From Modicisalibacter luteus DSM 23508 (lineage in GTDB: Bacteria; Pseudomonadota; Gammaproteobacteria; Pseudomonadales; Halomonadaceae), in assembly GCF_000378505.1 (NCBI RefSeq), contig NZ_KB899998.1, positions 1 through 64,000 on the forward strand: DNA of 64,000 nt, read 5' to 3'. The notes beneath the pieces are model-generated. The model was not told the origin of the DNA. It worked only from the letters and a program-made list of their open reading frames with translations, and did not search any database. Positions 18,360 to 26,177 of this stretch are shown piece after piece. Both the position numbers and the translations under genes were made by a program. Numbering within the stretch: position 1 is the first letter of the stretch; every line of letters begins with the position of its first letter.

Positions 18360-19097
18360 ATGAGCCTCAACGTGGACAGGGCAGGTACGGCCTTTTCTTT
18401 CAAGGGTGGCATGCTGCCCATGACGGTCATGGAACTGACCAGTGCAGATCCCGAGCAGATACGCGAGCAACTGGCCGGCAAGGTCAGCCAGTCGCCAGCC
18501 TTCTTCCAGCATACCCCAGTGGTGTTGAGCGTGGAAAAGCTCTCCGAACCTCACCTGGCGCTGGAGCGGATCTGTGCCGTCTGCCGTTCACACAAGCTGT
18601 TGCCGGTTGCCGTGCGTGGCGGGGCGGATCCCATCAAGCAATCAGCCTGGGCCTTGGGCCTTGGCTGGTTTCCGCCCCAGGAAGAGCGTGTGCGCAACCT
18701 CGAGAGCGTATCGCAATCACTGCCCGAGGAGGCATTGCCGAGTCCGGCGCCGGCCGGTACTGCCCCGGTTACCAATCGCATCCATCGCGGTACGGTTCGT
18801 TCCGGCCAGCAGGTCAGTGCGGCGGAAGGCGACCTGATCGTGCTCGGCTCGGTCAATGCTGGCGCCGAGGTGCTGGCTGGGGGTAACGTCCATGTCTATG
18901 GGGCGCTGCGTGGCCGCGCCCTGGCCGGGATTCACGGCGACCGCGAAGCGGGAATATTCTGTCATGAATTACATGCCGAGTTGCTTTCCCTGGCCGGGAA
19001 TTACAAGCGTCTTGAGGACATCGATCCTCAATTGCTCGGCAAAGCGGTTCAGGTGCGTCTCAACGACGACCAGTTGACCATAGCACCGCTCGTTTGA
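18360..19097 (+). CDS. minC: Septum site-determining protein MinC
   Basis: MinC blocks FtsZ ring assembly away from mid-cell and is carried to the poles by MinD. The 245-residue protein has an N-terminal domain (about 1-110, with FSFKGGMLPMTVMEL) and a C-terminal right-handed beta-helix domain (about 140-245). The latter has the hallmark HRGTVRSGQQVSA, EGDLIVLGSVNAGAEVLAGGNVHVYGALRGRALAG and the SLAGNY surface. The ATG at 18360 is used; the open frame 19 codons upstream is less likely. It begins the minC-minD-minE operon, 45 bases before minD. Confidence 0.95.
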   Translation: MSLNVDRAGTAFSFKGGMLPMTVMELTSADPEQIREQLAGKVSQSPAFFQHTPVVLSVEKLSEPHLALERICAVCRSHKLLPVAVRGGADPIKQSAWALGLGWFPPQEERVRNLESVSQSLPEEALPSPAPAGTAPVTNRIHRGTVRSGQQVSAAEGDLIVLGSVNAGAEVLAGGNVHVYGALRGRALAGIHGDREAGIFCHELHAELLSLAGNYKRLEDIDPQLLGKAVQVRLNDDQLTIAPLV

Positions 19098-19142
19098 ACG
19101 AACGCTCAATGATCATCAGAAACTAGCAACAGGAAGCTTACC

Positions 19143-19961
19143 TTGGCCAAGATTATTGTAGTGACCTCCGGCAAGGGCGGGGTCGGCAAGACGACCAGTG
19201 CAGCAGCCATCGCCACCGGGCTGGCACTGCGCGGCAAGAAAACAGTGGTGATCGATTTCGATGTGGGTCTGCGCAACCTGGACCTGATCATGGGCTGCGA
19301 ACGTCGCGTGGTCTACGACCTCATCAACGTGATCCAGGGCGAGGCGGGGCTCAACCAGGCCATGATCCGCGACAAGCGGGTGGATAACCTGCACATCCTG
19401 CCTGCGTCCCAGACTCGCGACAAGGATGCCTTGTCTGCCGAGGGCGTCGAGAAGATCCTCGACGCTCTGTCCAAAGATTTCGACTATGTGGTTTGTGACT
19501 CGCCGGCAGGTATCGAGCGCGGCGCTCAACTGGCCATGTACTATGCTGATGAGGCCGTGGTTGTGACCAACCCCGAAGTTTCGTCGGTGCGCGACTCGGA
19601 CCGGATCCTGGGTTTGCTGGGGTCGAAAACCCGGCGTGCCGAACAAGGGCAAGATCCGGTCAAGGAGCATCTATTGATCACACGTTACGATCCGGAGCGG
19701 GTCAATCATGGCGATATGCTGAATCTGGAGGACATCCAGGAGATCCTGTCGATTCACCTGATTGGCTTGATCCCTGAATCCGAGGCGGTGTTGCGGGCCT
19801 CGAACCAGGGCGTGCCAGTCACCCACGACCAGAAGAGCGATGCCGGCCAGGCGTATGTCGACACCGTTTCGCGCCTGCTTGGTGAGGACATCCCGCTGCG
19901 CTTTCATGAATACCAGAAGAAGAGCCTGCTCTCACGCGTATTCGGAGGAGGTCGTCGGTGA
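19143..19961 (+). CDS. minD: Septum site-determining ATPase MinD
   Basis: MinD is a membrane-associated ATPase that recruits MinC and oscillates between the cell poles under MinE control. The deviant Walker [10 protein letters not shown] (about 10-18), the [12 protein letters not shown] switch region (about 38-50), [10 protein letters not shown], and a C-terminal amphipathic membrane-targeting helix ([14 protein letters not shown]) are all present. The start is TTG at 19143, preceded by AGGAAG with good spacing. The 272 residues match the family. The stop codon overlaps the minE start by 4 bases. Confidence 0.97.
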   Translation: MAKIIVVTSGKGGVGKTTSAAAIATGLALRGKKTVVIDFDVGLRNLDLIMGCERRVVYDLINVIQGEAGLNQAMIRDKRVDNLHILPASQTRDKDALSAEGVEKILDALSKDFDYVVCDSPAGIERGAQLAMYYADEAVVVTNPEVSSVRDSDRILGLLGSKTRRAEQGQDPVKEHLLITRYDPERVNHGDMLNLEDIQEILSIHLIGLIPESEAVLRASNQGVPVTHDQKSDAGQAYVDTVSRLLGEDIPLRFHEYQKKSLLSRVFGGGRR

Positions 19962-20212
19962 AGTTACTCGAATTCCTGAAGCGTGAACGCAAGAAGTCAG
20001 CGTCCGTCGCCAAGGAGCGTCTGCAGATTATCGTGGCTCATCAGCGCAGCCAGCGTGATCAGCCCGATTACATGCCGATGCTCGAGCGCGAACTGCTGGA
20101 AGTTATCCGTCGCTACGTCAATGTCGATCAGGACGCCATCAATATCAGCCTCGATCGTGAGGATGATTGTTCCGTTCTCGAACTCAACGTAACGCTCCCG
20201 CGTAGCGGCTGA
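19958..20212 (+). CDS. minE: Cell division topological factor MinE
   Basis: MinE stimulates MinD ATPase activity and sets the division site at mid-cell. The 84-residue protein has the anti-MinCD helix ([15 protein letters not shown], about 17-31) and the topological specificity domain ([28 protein letters not shown], about 41-68). The start is GTG and overlaps the minD stop by 4 bases (GTGA), so the two are translationally coupled. The length is typical of the family (about 80-90 residues). Confidence 0.96.
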   Translation: MKLLEFLKRERKKSASVAKERLQIIVAHQRSQRDQPDYMPMLERELLEVIRRYVNVDQDAINISLDREDDCSVLELNVTLPRSG

Positions 20213-20267
20213 GCGTCGGCTCCAGCTGTGCTAGTCTGGTCGCTTTCGATTGGTGTGGAGAGCGGTC

Positions 20268-21758
20268 ATGGCGCAGCTTGGCGCGACACAGCGAACATTT
20301 CTCTGGCACGACTACGAAACCTTCGGGGCCGATCCGCGGCGTGATCGGCCTGTGCAGTTCGCAGCCATTCGCACCGATGCCGACTTCAACGAGATCGGCG
20401 AGCCTCTGACCCTTTACTGCAAGCCGGCCGACGACTTCCTTCCGCATCCTCAAGCCTGTCTGATTACAGGTATCACACCGCAGACAGCGCGGCGGCGCGG
20501 ACTGCCCGAGGTCGAGTTCGCGGCGCGAATCAATGCCGAGATGAGCGTTCCCGGTACCTGTGTGCTGGGCTACAACAGTCTGCGCTTCGATGATGAAGTG
20601 ACGCGCCACCTGCTGTATCGCAACTTTTTCGATCCTTATGCCCGGGAATGGCAGAACGGCAATTCGCGCTGGGACCTCATCGATGTAGTGCGTACCTTTC
20701 ATGCCCTGCGTCCGGAGGGCATCGAGTGGCCGCAACGGGAGGACGGTTCGCCGAGCTTTCGCCTCGAGGAGCTGACCGCTGCCAACGGTATCGAACACGC
20801 CGGCGCGCACGATGCCTTGGCCGATGTACGGGCCACCATCGCCTTGGCAAGACTGCTGCGCTCTCGAAATGCCAAGCTGTTCGATTATCTTCTGGGGCTA
20901 CGCAACAAGCGCGACGTGGCTGCGATGCTCGACATTCCCGGACGCAAGCCCATGCTGCACATCTCACGGCGCTATCCTGCCAGCCGTGGCTGCAGTGCGC
21001 TGGTCATGCCGCTCGCCAAACACCCATCCAATTCCAATGGCATCGTCGTCTACGACCTTTCGGTGGATCCGGCGCCACTGTTCGAACTGTCCGTTGAGGA
21101 GATACGCGCAAGGGTCTTTGCCAGCGCGGATGAACTGGCCGAGGGCGAGTCGAGGATTCCGCTCAAAGTGATTCATATCAACCGAAGCCCGGTTGTCATG
21201 CCGGCCACGTTCCTCAAGGATGTCAGTGGGCCTCACAAGGGTGAATATGGCGTCATTGTCGAACGCTTGGGGCTCGACGTGGTGGCCTGTCGCCAGCACT
21301 GGAAGGCGCTGTGCGCGCATCCCGAGGCAGCCCGCAAGGCGGCGGCGGTATTTGCCGAAGGGCCGGCCCAGGGGCCGCAGGACCCTGACCTGATGCTGTA
21401 CAGCGGTGGCTTCTTCTCGCCGGCGGATCGTCAGGAGATGCAGCGGGTGTTGGATACGGCGCCCGACGCGCTGGGAGAAACGGCCTTTGCGTTTCAGGAT
21501 CCACGCCTCGAGGAGATGCTGTTCCGGTTACGGGCGCGCAACTATCCGGACACGTTAACCAGCGAGGAGCAAGCGCAATGGGAAGCCTACCGTTGGTCAC
21601 GGATGAATGATGCCACGCTGGGCGTACTGACCCTGCAGGCGTTTGCCCGTGAAATCGAAAGGTTGAATCAGGCCCCATTGAGCGATCGTGAGCGGCAGGT
21701 GCTGGAGGAGCTGGTCATGCATGTCGAGGCCATGATGCCACCACAGGCGTTTGGTTGA
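20268..21758 (+). CDS. sbcB: Exodeoxyribonuclease I
   Basis: ExoI degrades single-stranded DNA from the 3' end and acts in mismatch repair and recombination. The 496-residue protein has the DEDDh nuclease domain (HDYETFGADPRRDRPVQFAAIR at the start, with D and E; LGYNSLRFDDEVTRHLLYRNF; and HDALADVRATIALARLL with the His and Asp). An SH3-like middle and a helical C-terminal domain follow, with RARNYPDTLTSEEQ near 420. The ATG at 20268 has GGAG 7 bases upstream. It lies 55 bases after the min operon and ends before a convergent protease gene, with a terminator between. Confidence 0.95.
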   Translation: MAQLGATQRTFLWHDYETFGADPRRDRPVQFAAIRTDADFNEIGEPLTLYCKPADDFLPHPQACLITGITPQTARRRGLPEVEFAARINAEMSVPGTCVLGYNSLRFDDEVTRHLLYRNFFDPYAREWQNGNSRWDLIDVVRTFHALRPEGIEWPQREDGSPSFRLEELTAANGIEHAGAHDALADVRATIALARLLRSRNAKLFDYLLGLRNKRDVAAMLDIPGRKPMLHISRRYPASRGCSALVMPLAKHPSNSNGIVVYDLSVDPAPLFELSVEEIRARVFASADELAEGESRIPLKVIHINRSPVVMPATFLKDVSGPHKGEYGVIVERLGLDVVACRQHWKALCAHPEAARKAAAVFAEGPAQGPQDPDLMLYSGGFFSPADRQEMQRVLDTAPDALGETAFAFQDPRLEEMLFRLRARNYPDTLTSEEQAQWEAYRWSRMNDATLGVLTLQAFAREIERLNQAPLSDRERQVLEELVMHVEAMMPPQAFG

Positions 21759-21798
21759 AATCAAGCTTGGGGCAGTTGGGAGTAGGGCCAGCCGGTCA

Positions 21799-21840
21799 AC
21801 ACCGCCCGTGCCGACAGTAACGGCGCGGGCGGTGTCGTTT
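21799..21840. terminator. Terminator between sbcB and the protease gene
   Basis: ACACCGCCCGTGCCG pairs with CGGCGCGGGCGGTGT around seven bases, and CGTTT follows on the plus strand. It lies between convergent genes. Confidence 0.75.
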
Positions 21841-21850
21841 CACAGTGCGC

Positions 21851-24679
21851 TCAGCGTGCCTCGGGCAAGGGCTGATAATCCTTGGTTAGCGCTGAGACAT
21901 CGCTGGGTGACATTCCGCTGGTATAGGTGATCACTTGGGCTGGTGCGGCACGCAGCGACTGCCACGCTTGGCGCAGGGTGGCGGCATCCAGTTGCGAGAC
22001 GCGCTCGGCCAACCGCTCGCGCCGGTCGAACTCGGTATGGCCATACGCCAGCTCGTACCACAGACGATTGGTCAGGCTGGAGAGCGACGGGTCACGTTGG
22101 AGCAAGCGGTCGCGCACGGCGTCGCGATACGGGGTGATCGTCTCGTCATCGACCTGGGCGATGCGGGCGTCGAATGTTATCAGGAAGGCATCGATTCGCG
22201 ACTGTATCTTGTCGATATCGGCGCTTGGCGACTGGATCAGCAAGTTGATGCCTGGGGCATCGAGCAGTGGCTGATAGCCGGCGCTGACGATATAGCCCAG
22301 CTGTTCCTCGGTGCGCAGCTGCGCATAGAACGGGGTGTCGATCATCTGGCCGAGCACGGCTAGAGCCGCCTGGCTATCCAATGAGCGGTCAGGGCCTTGA
22401 AGATAGCGCAACACGGCGACATCGTTGCGGGTCGAGTGTGGATGCAGGGCCGGTGCCGAGCTCGGCACATCGAGGGGCTTCAGCTCTGGAATAGCCGTAT
22501 CTTCCAGCCGGGGTGCCAGGGCGTTGGCCACCGTTAGCCCCTTGCGGCGTGCTTGCTCAGGGGTCAGGTTGCCGACTGCCATGCTCTCGATGTACAGCCG
22601 ATTGAGGAAGTGTGTACGGAATTCACGCAGGTCCTCGACACCGAGCGGGGCGATGGCATCAAGTAGTGCGGCATCGCTCCACTGTGGGCGAATCAATGCG
22701 GCCCCCAGCGTGCTCTGCATCTGTTCGTAGAGGGGCGACTGCGGCGCGTTGCGCCATTCTCTTTCCAGTCCCATCTTGACCCGGGCGAAAGCGTCGCTGG
22801 CAATATCGCCCCTCTGCAATTGTTCCACGGCCCGACGCAGCACCAGTTCCTGCTGGTCACGCCAACCCGACAGGGACAGCGTAATGCCGCGGGCATGGGC
22901 ATAGGCGGAAAAATCCTGGCCAGCCAGGCGGGCGGGATACAGGGTTTCATTGAGGCTGTCGCTCAGCCAGCCGGCTAGCAATCGGGCCAGGGCGGCATCG
23001 CGAGCGCTGCTCGAGGCGTCGGGGTTCTGGAGACTGAACCGCCACTCGACGCGTGGCGTGCCAAACTCGCTATCAGGCCGATACCACAGTGAGTAATGCT
23101 CGCCATCAATCAGTGCTACAGGATCGCGGGTTTCGAGGTCGAGCAGTTCGAGGCTCTCCGCGATATACGGATTGCGCTCGGGAAGGGCCAGATCCGGTAG
23201 CGGCTCGGCTTGGGGCCAATGCTGGATCGCCGTTAGCGTATAGGGTGCGTCGAACCACTGGCTGCGTTGCTCGCCTTCCACGTCAGGACCGCTGTAGACG
23301 CGCAATAATGACTCCGGTGTGAGCGAGGAGAGCAGCTCCCTGACCTTGCCCGGATCGAGCCCTTCCATGCGGTAACTGCCGTATTGCACGTCTTCGAGGG
23401 GGTAGTGAGCCATGTTCATGGCCAGTCGGCTGGCGAGGTGGATAGGCTCGCCGCGCTGCTGGAAGCGGAACTGCTGCTCCGAGAGGCTCGCTTGTTCTTC
23501 ATAGCGCCAATCCTCGATGCCCTGTTGGCGAATGCGCGCGATCATGTCGAACAGGCTGGCCTGGATGCGGTCGAGATGCCGGGCTCCCTCGGGGGTCAGG
23601 CTGACGCTCACTGCAAACAGGGCGTCATCACCGTCGCCACGCATGCTGCCGGCAGACAGGCCATCGGCCCAGCCCTGTTTCCGCAGAGCGGCTAGCAGGC
23701 TGCCTTCCCCCTCATGGCCCAACAGGCCAGCCAGATAATCCAGCGACTTGTGGCGGTAGTCCTCGATCGGATCTTGGGTGGGAAAGAGAAAGTGCACTTG
23801 GCGTCGATTTTCCAGACTCTGTACTCGCATCTTTGCCGGGACGAGGTCTGGCGTGAGCAGGTTTTCGGGAATTTCTGGGTGGGTCAGGTTGCGATCTGGA
23901 ATGGCACTGAAGTCCTCACGTACCCATTTCTCCAGCGTTTCCAGTGGCTGTGGCGCTACCACTGCCAGGTTCATGACATTGGCGCCGTAATGATTCCGGT
24001 AGAAATCGATCAGGACGTCACGCAGCGGTTTCTCGCCGTCTCGTAGGGTCTCGAGACTGCCCACTGAGAAGCTGGTGCTCGGGTGGTCGGGGTTGAGTGC
24101 CTGATCCATGGCCTCGTTCAAGCGACGCGCATCGTCGCGCAGGCGGGCCTGATACTCCGAATGGACGGCATTGCGTTCGCGGTCGACGTATTCGGAATTG
24201 AACAGTGGAGCGATAAAGAACTGGCTGAATCGGTCGAGTGCGCCGGGAAGTGCACCTGGCTCGATGGAAAAGAAGTAATTGGTGTCCTGGCTAGCGGTGA
24301 AGGCATTGTGGCTACCGCCGTGCTGGCTGATGTACTGCTGGTAGCTGTCCGCCTCGGGATAGCGCTCGGTGCCCAGAAACAGCATATGTTCAAGAAAATG
24401 CGCTAGGCCGGGAATCGATTCGGGATTCTGGGCGCTGCCCACCGAGACATTCATCGAGGCGGCCGCCTTGTCGGCATCGGGATCGCTGACCAGTAGCACC
24501 TGTAGGCCGTTATCCAGCGTCAGGGCGCGATAGTCTCGATCATCGTTGGGGCTGATAATCGGCGCGTCGGCACGGTTGGCAGCGGTGGTTTCGCTGTCAC
24601 TCATGGCTTGGTCTGCAAGCGCCAGGCCAAGCCAGCACAGGCCCAGCCCGAGGGCACGGCGGGGTCGCGGTAGTCGCAT
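21851..24679 (-). CDS. ptrA: Periplasmic M16 metalloprotease, pitrilysin-type
   Basis: This 942-residue protein belongs to the insulysin/pitrilysin branch of the M16 zinc proteases, which degrade small peptides and unstructured polypeptides. A signal peptide is present (about 1-24, LGLGLCWLGLALA). The inverted zinc motif HFLEH (about residue 95) and the downstream Glu in RNAVHSEYQ are intact, with SHNAFTASQDTNYFF as the typical substrate-binding block. Three further M16-like domains follow, and EEQLGYIVSAG (about 800) is typical of the C-terminal half. The second of two adjacent ATG codons (24679) has better spacing (5 bases) from GGAG. It overlaps the SRAP gene stop. The symbol is by resemblance to E. 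coli protease III. Confidence 0.88.
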   Translation of the reverse strand: MRLPRPRRALGLGLCWLGLALADQAMSDSETTAANRADAPIISPNDDRDYRALTLDNGLQVLLVSDPDADKAAASMNVSVGSAQNPESIPGLAHFLEHMLFLGTERYPEADSYQQYISQHGGSHNAFTASQDTNYFFSIEPGALPGALDRFSQFFIAPLFNSEYVDRERNAVHSEYQARLRDDARRLNEAMDQALNPDHPSTSFSVGSLETLRDGEKPLRDVLIDFYRNHYGANVMNLAVVAPQPLETLEKWVREDFSAIPDRNLTHPEIPENLLTPDLVPAKMRVQSLENRRQVHFLFPTQDPIEDYRHKSLDYLAGLLGHEGEGSLLAALRKQGWADGLSAGSMRGDGDDALFAVSVSLTPEGARHLDRIQASLFDMIARIRQQGIEDWRYEEQASLSEQQFRFQQRGEPIHLASRLAMNMAHYPLEDVQYGSYRMEGLDPGKVRELLSSLTPESLLRVYSGPDVEGEQRSQWFDAPYTLTAIQHWPQAEPLPDLALPERNPYIAESLELLDLETRDPVALIDGEHYSLWYRPDSEFGTPRVEWRFSLQNPDASSSARDAALARLLAGWLSDSLNETLYPARLAGQDFSAYAHARGITLSLSGWRDQQELVLRRAVEQLQRGDIASDAFARVKMGLEREWRNAPQSPLYEQMQSTLGAALIRPQWSDAALLDAIAPLGVEDLREFRTHFLNRLYIESMAVGNLTPEQARRKGLTVANALAPRLEDTAIPELKPLDVPSSAPALHPHSTRNDVAVLRYLQGPDRSLDSQAALAVLGQMIDTPFYAQLRTEEQLGYIVSAGYQPLLDAPGINLLIQSPSADIDKIQSRIDAFLITFDARIAQVDDETITPYRDAVRDRLLQRDPSLSSLTNRLWYELAYGHTEFDRRERLAERVSQLDAATLRQAWQSLRAAPAQVITYTSGMSPSDVSALTKDYQPLPEAR

Positions 24680-25365
24680 CATGTCTCCTGTTCGCTATGC
24701 CAGCGGACCATATTGCCGGTCGGGCGACCGCAGGCCCAGTCCTGGTAAGAGGGATCGTTTACTCGTCTTGATACAGGAAAAATGCCCAACAGTTCCAAGG
24801 GAGCCGGCGAAAGGAGCGCGCGGGCGCGTTCCTGGGGCGTATCCGGAGACAGCCACCGGTCTGCGTTTTCGGGGGAGATGATGGCGGGAAACCGATCGGT
24901 GAGCGGAGCCAGCAGTTGATTCACGGGAACGGTAATCAGTGCCGTGGAATCGTTATAGTGGGTCAGCGTCGTGTGGTATCTGCACCACAAGCCGGCCAGC
25001 AGCAACGGTCCGCGGTCAGCACGGGTCACCAGGAAAGGCTGCTTCATGCGCGGCTGGGGCTTCCAGACATAGACACCGCTGACCGGAAGCAGGCAGCGGC
25101 GAGCGGTAAAGGCATCACGGAACATGGCGCGTTCGTCGAGTGACTCGGCCCGCGCGCAGTGCGGTGCGTGGTCCAGGACCTTGAGCCAGGGTGGGGTCAG
25201 TCCCCAGAATGCCGTGGCCAGGCACGGCGTTCCCTGTTCGTGACGAATGATCGAGACTGGGGTGCGGGGCGCCCGGTTGGGGCTGGTAATCAACGGCTGG
25301 GTAGCCTTGAGCCCCGGCAACAGACCGTCGAGGGGTAAAGCGGCAATATGCAGGCGTCCGGCCAT
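24679..25365 (-). CDS. SRAP (YedK/HMCES) family protein lacking active-site residues
   Basis: SRAP proteins such as YedK and HMCES crosslink to abasic sites in single-stranded DNA through Cys2 and protect them. The family framework is clear in these 228 residues: NRAPRTPVSII (30-40), FWGLTPPW (53-60), ARAES (71-75), RRCLLPVSGVYVWK (89-102), LLLAGLW (121-127), and VNQLLAPLTDRFPAIISPENADRWL (148-172). Yet the catalytic set known for YedK is replaced: Cys2 is Ala, the Asn of NARAE is Cys70, the Glu of GFYEW is Val100, and the His of HDRMP is Thr156. It therefore cannot form the usual crosslink. The ATG at 25365 is inferred from the MxGR alignment; an upstream open extension exists. It is translationally coupled to the M16 protease gene. 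Confidence 0.85.
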   Translation of the reverse strand: MAGRLHIAALPLDGLLPGLKATQPLITSPNRAPRTPVSIIRHEQGTPCLATAFWGLTPPWLKVLDHAPHCARAESLDERAMFRDAFTARRCLLPVSGVYVWKPQPRMKQPFLVTRADRGPLLLAGLWCRYHTTLTHYNDSTALITVPVNQLLAPLTDRFPAIISPENADRWLSPDTPQERARALLSPAPLELLGIFPVSRRVNDPSYQDWACGRPTGNMVRWHSEQET

Positions 25366-25559
25366 GGTCGGTCTCTTGGCTGGTGAGTCATTGTGCGGTT
25401 TCCCAGGATATCGCTGCCCTGGGTTGGCAGCCATTGGCAGTCATGGTACGCGTTCGGGACTTGCGTTTACGTGCGGTGTCGATATGCTGAGCGAAAACAG
25501 TGTTCGATCATTGTCGCTTCCGAGCGCGCATGGAAGCGATTTGCGAAACGAGGTTAACG

Positions 25560-26177
25560 ATGGCACGTCCCCGACAGCACGCGCCCGAGGCATTGCATGC
25601 CCAGGTGATGGCCGCATGTGATGCATGGCTGCGGGAGAATCCTGTGCATACACTTTCTCTGCGTGCCTTGGCGCGCGAGATTGGTTGCGCGCCCAGTACG
25701 CTGCTCAAGCTTTATGGCAGCTTCAACAACCTGCTTCAGTACGTCAACATCGAAACGCTCGATAGGTTGCGTGCTGCAGTCGAAGGTCTGAGTGGGGCCA
25801 CGCCCGAACCGCAGCTCAAGGCATTGGCAACGGCTTATTGGCAGTTTGCGCAGGAGGATCCCTTCCGCTGGCAACTGCTTTTCGACTATCCCTTGGCGCA
25901 AGAAGGTGAGCTGGACCAGCGGCAGAGCAGCATGATCGAGGCATTGTTCACACGTGTCGAGGCGACGCTCAAGGAGTATCAGCCAGCACTCGGTGAGCTC
26001 GAGGCGCGGCGCATGGCACGTACCTTGTGGGGTAGTGTGCATGGCCTGGTGCAGCTGGGACTTAACGAGCGCCTTGGTTACTGGCAAGGGCAGGCTCTTG
26101 AGGTCGGGGAATTGCTCGATCAGTTATTGACCACAATCCTGGCCGGCCTCAGGTCGTCATCCAACCAGAGTGAGTGA
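25560..26177 (+). CDS. TetR family transcriptional regulator
   Basis: The 205-residue protein has an N-terminal TetR-type helix-turn-helix (about 20-60): HTLSLRALAREIGCAPSTLLKLYGSFNNLLQYVN. The C-terminal ligand domain ends with SVHGLVQLGLNERLGYWQ, resembling WHG-type TetR C-terminal domains. The ATG at 25560 has CGAGG 6 bases before it. It is divergent from the SRAP gene, and its last bases overlap the next gene (8-base overlap), so it may control the downstream MFS-acyltransferase fusion. The inducer is unknown. Confidence 0.82.
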   Translation: MARPRQHAPEALHAQVMAACDAWLRENPVHTLSLRALAREIGCAPSTLLKLYGSFNNLLQYVNIETLDRLRAAVEGLSGATPEPQLKALATAYWQFAQEDPFRWQLLFDYPLAQEGELDQRQSSMIEALFTRVEATLKEYQPALGELEARRMARTLWGSVHGLVQLGLNERLGYWQGQALEVGELLDQLLTTILAGLRSSSNQSE

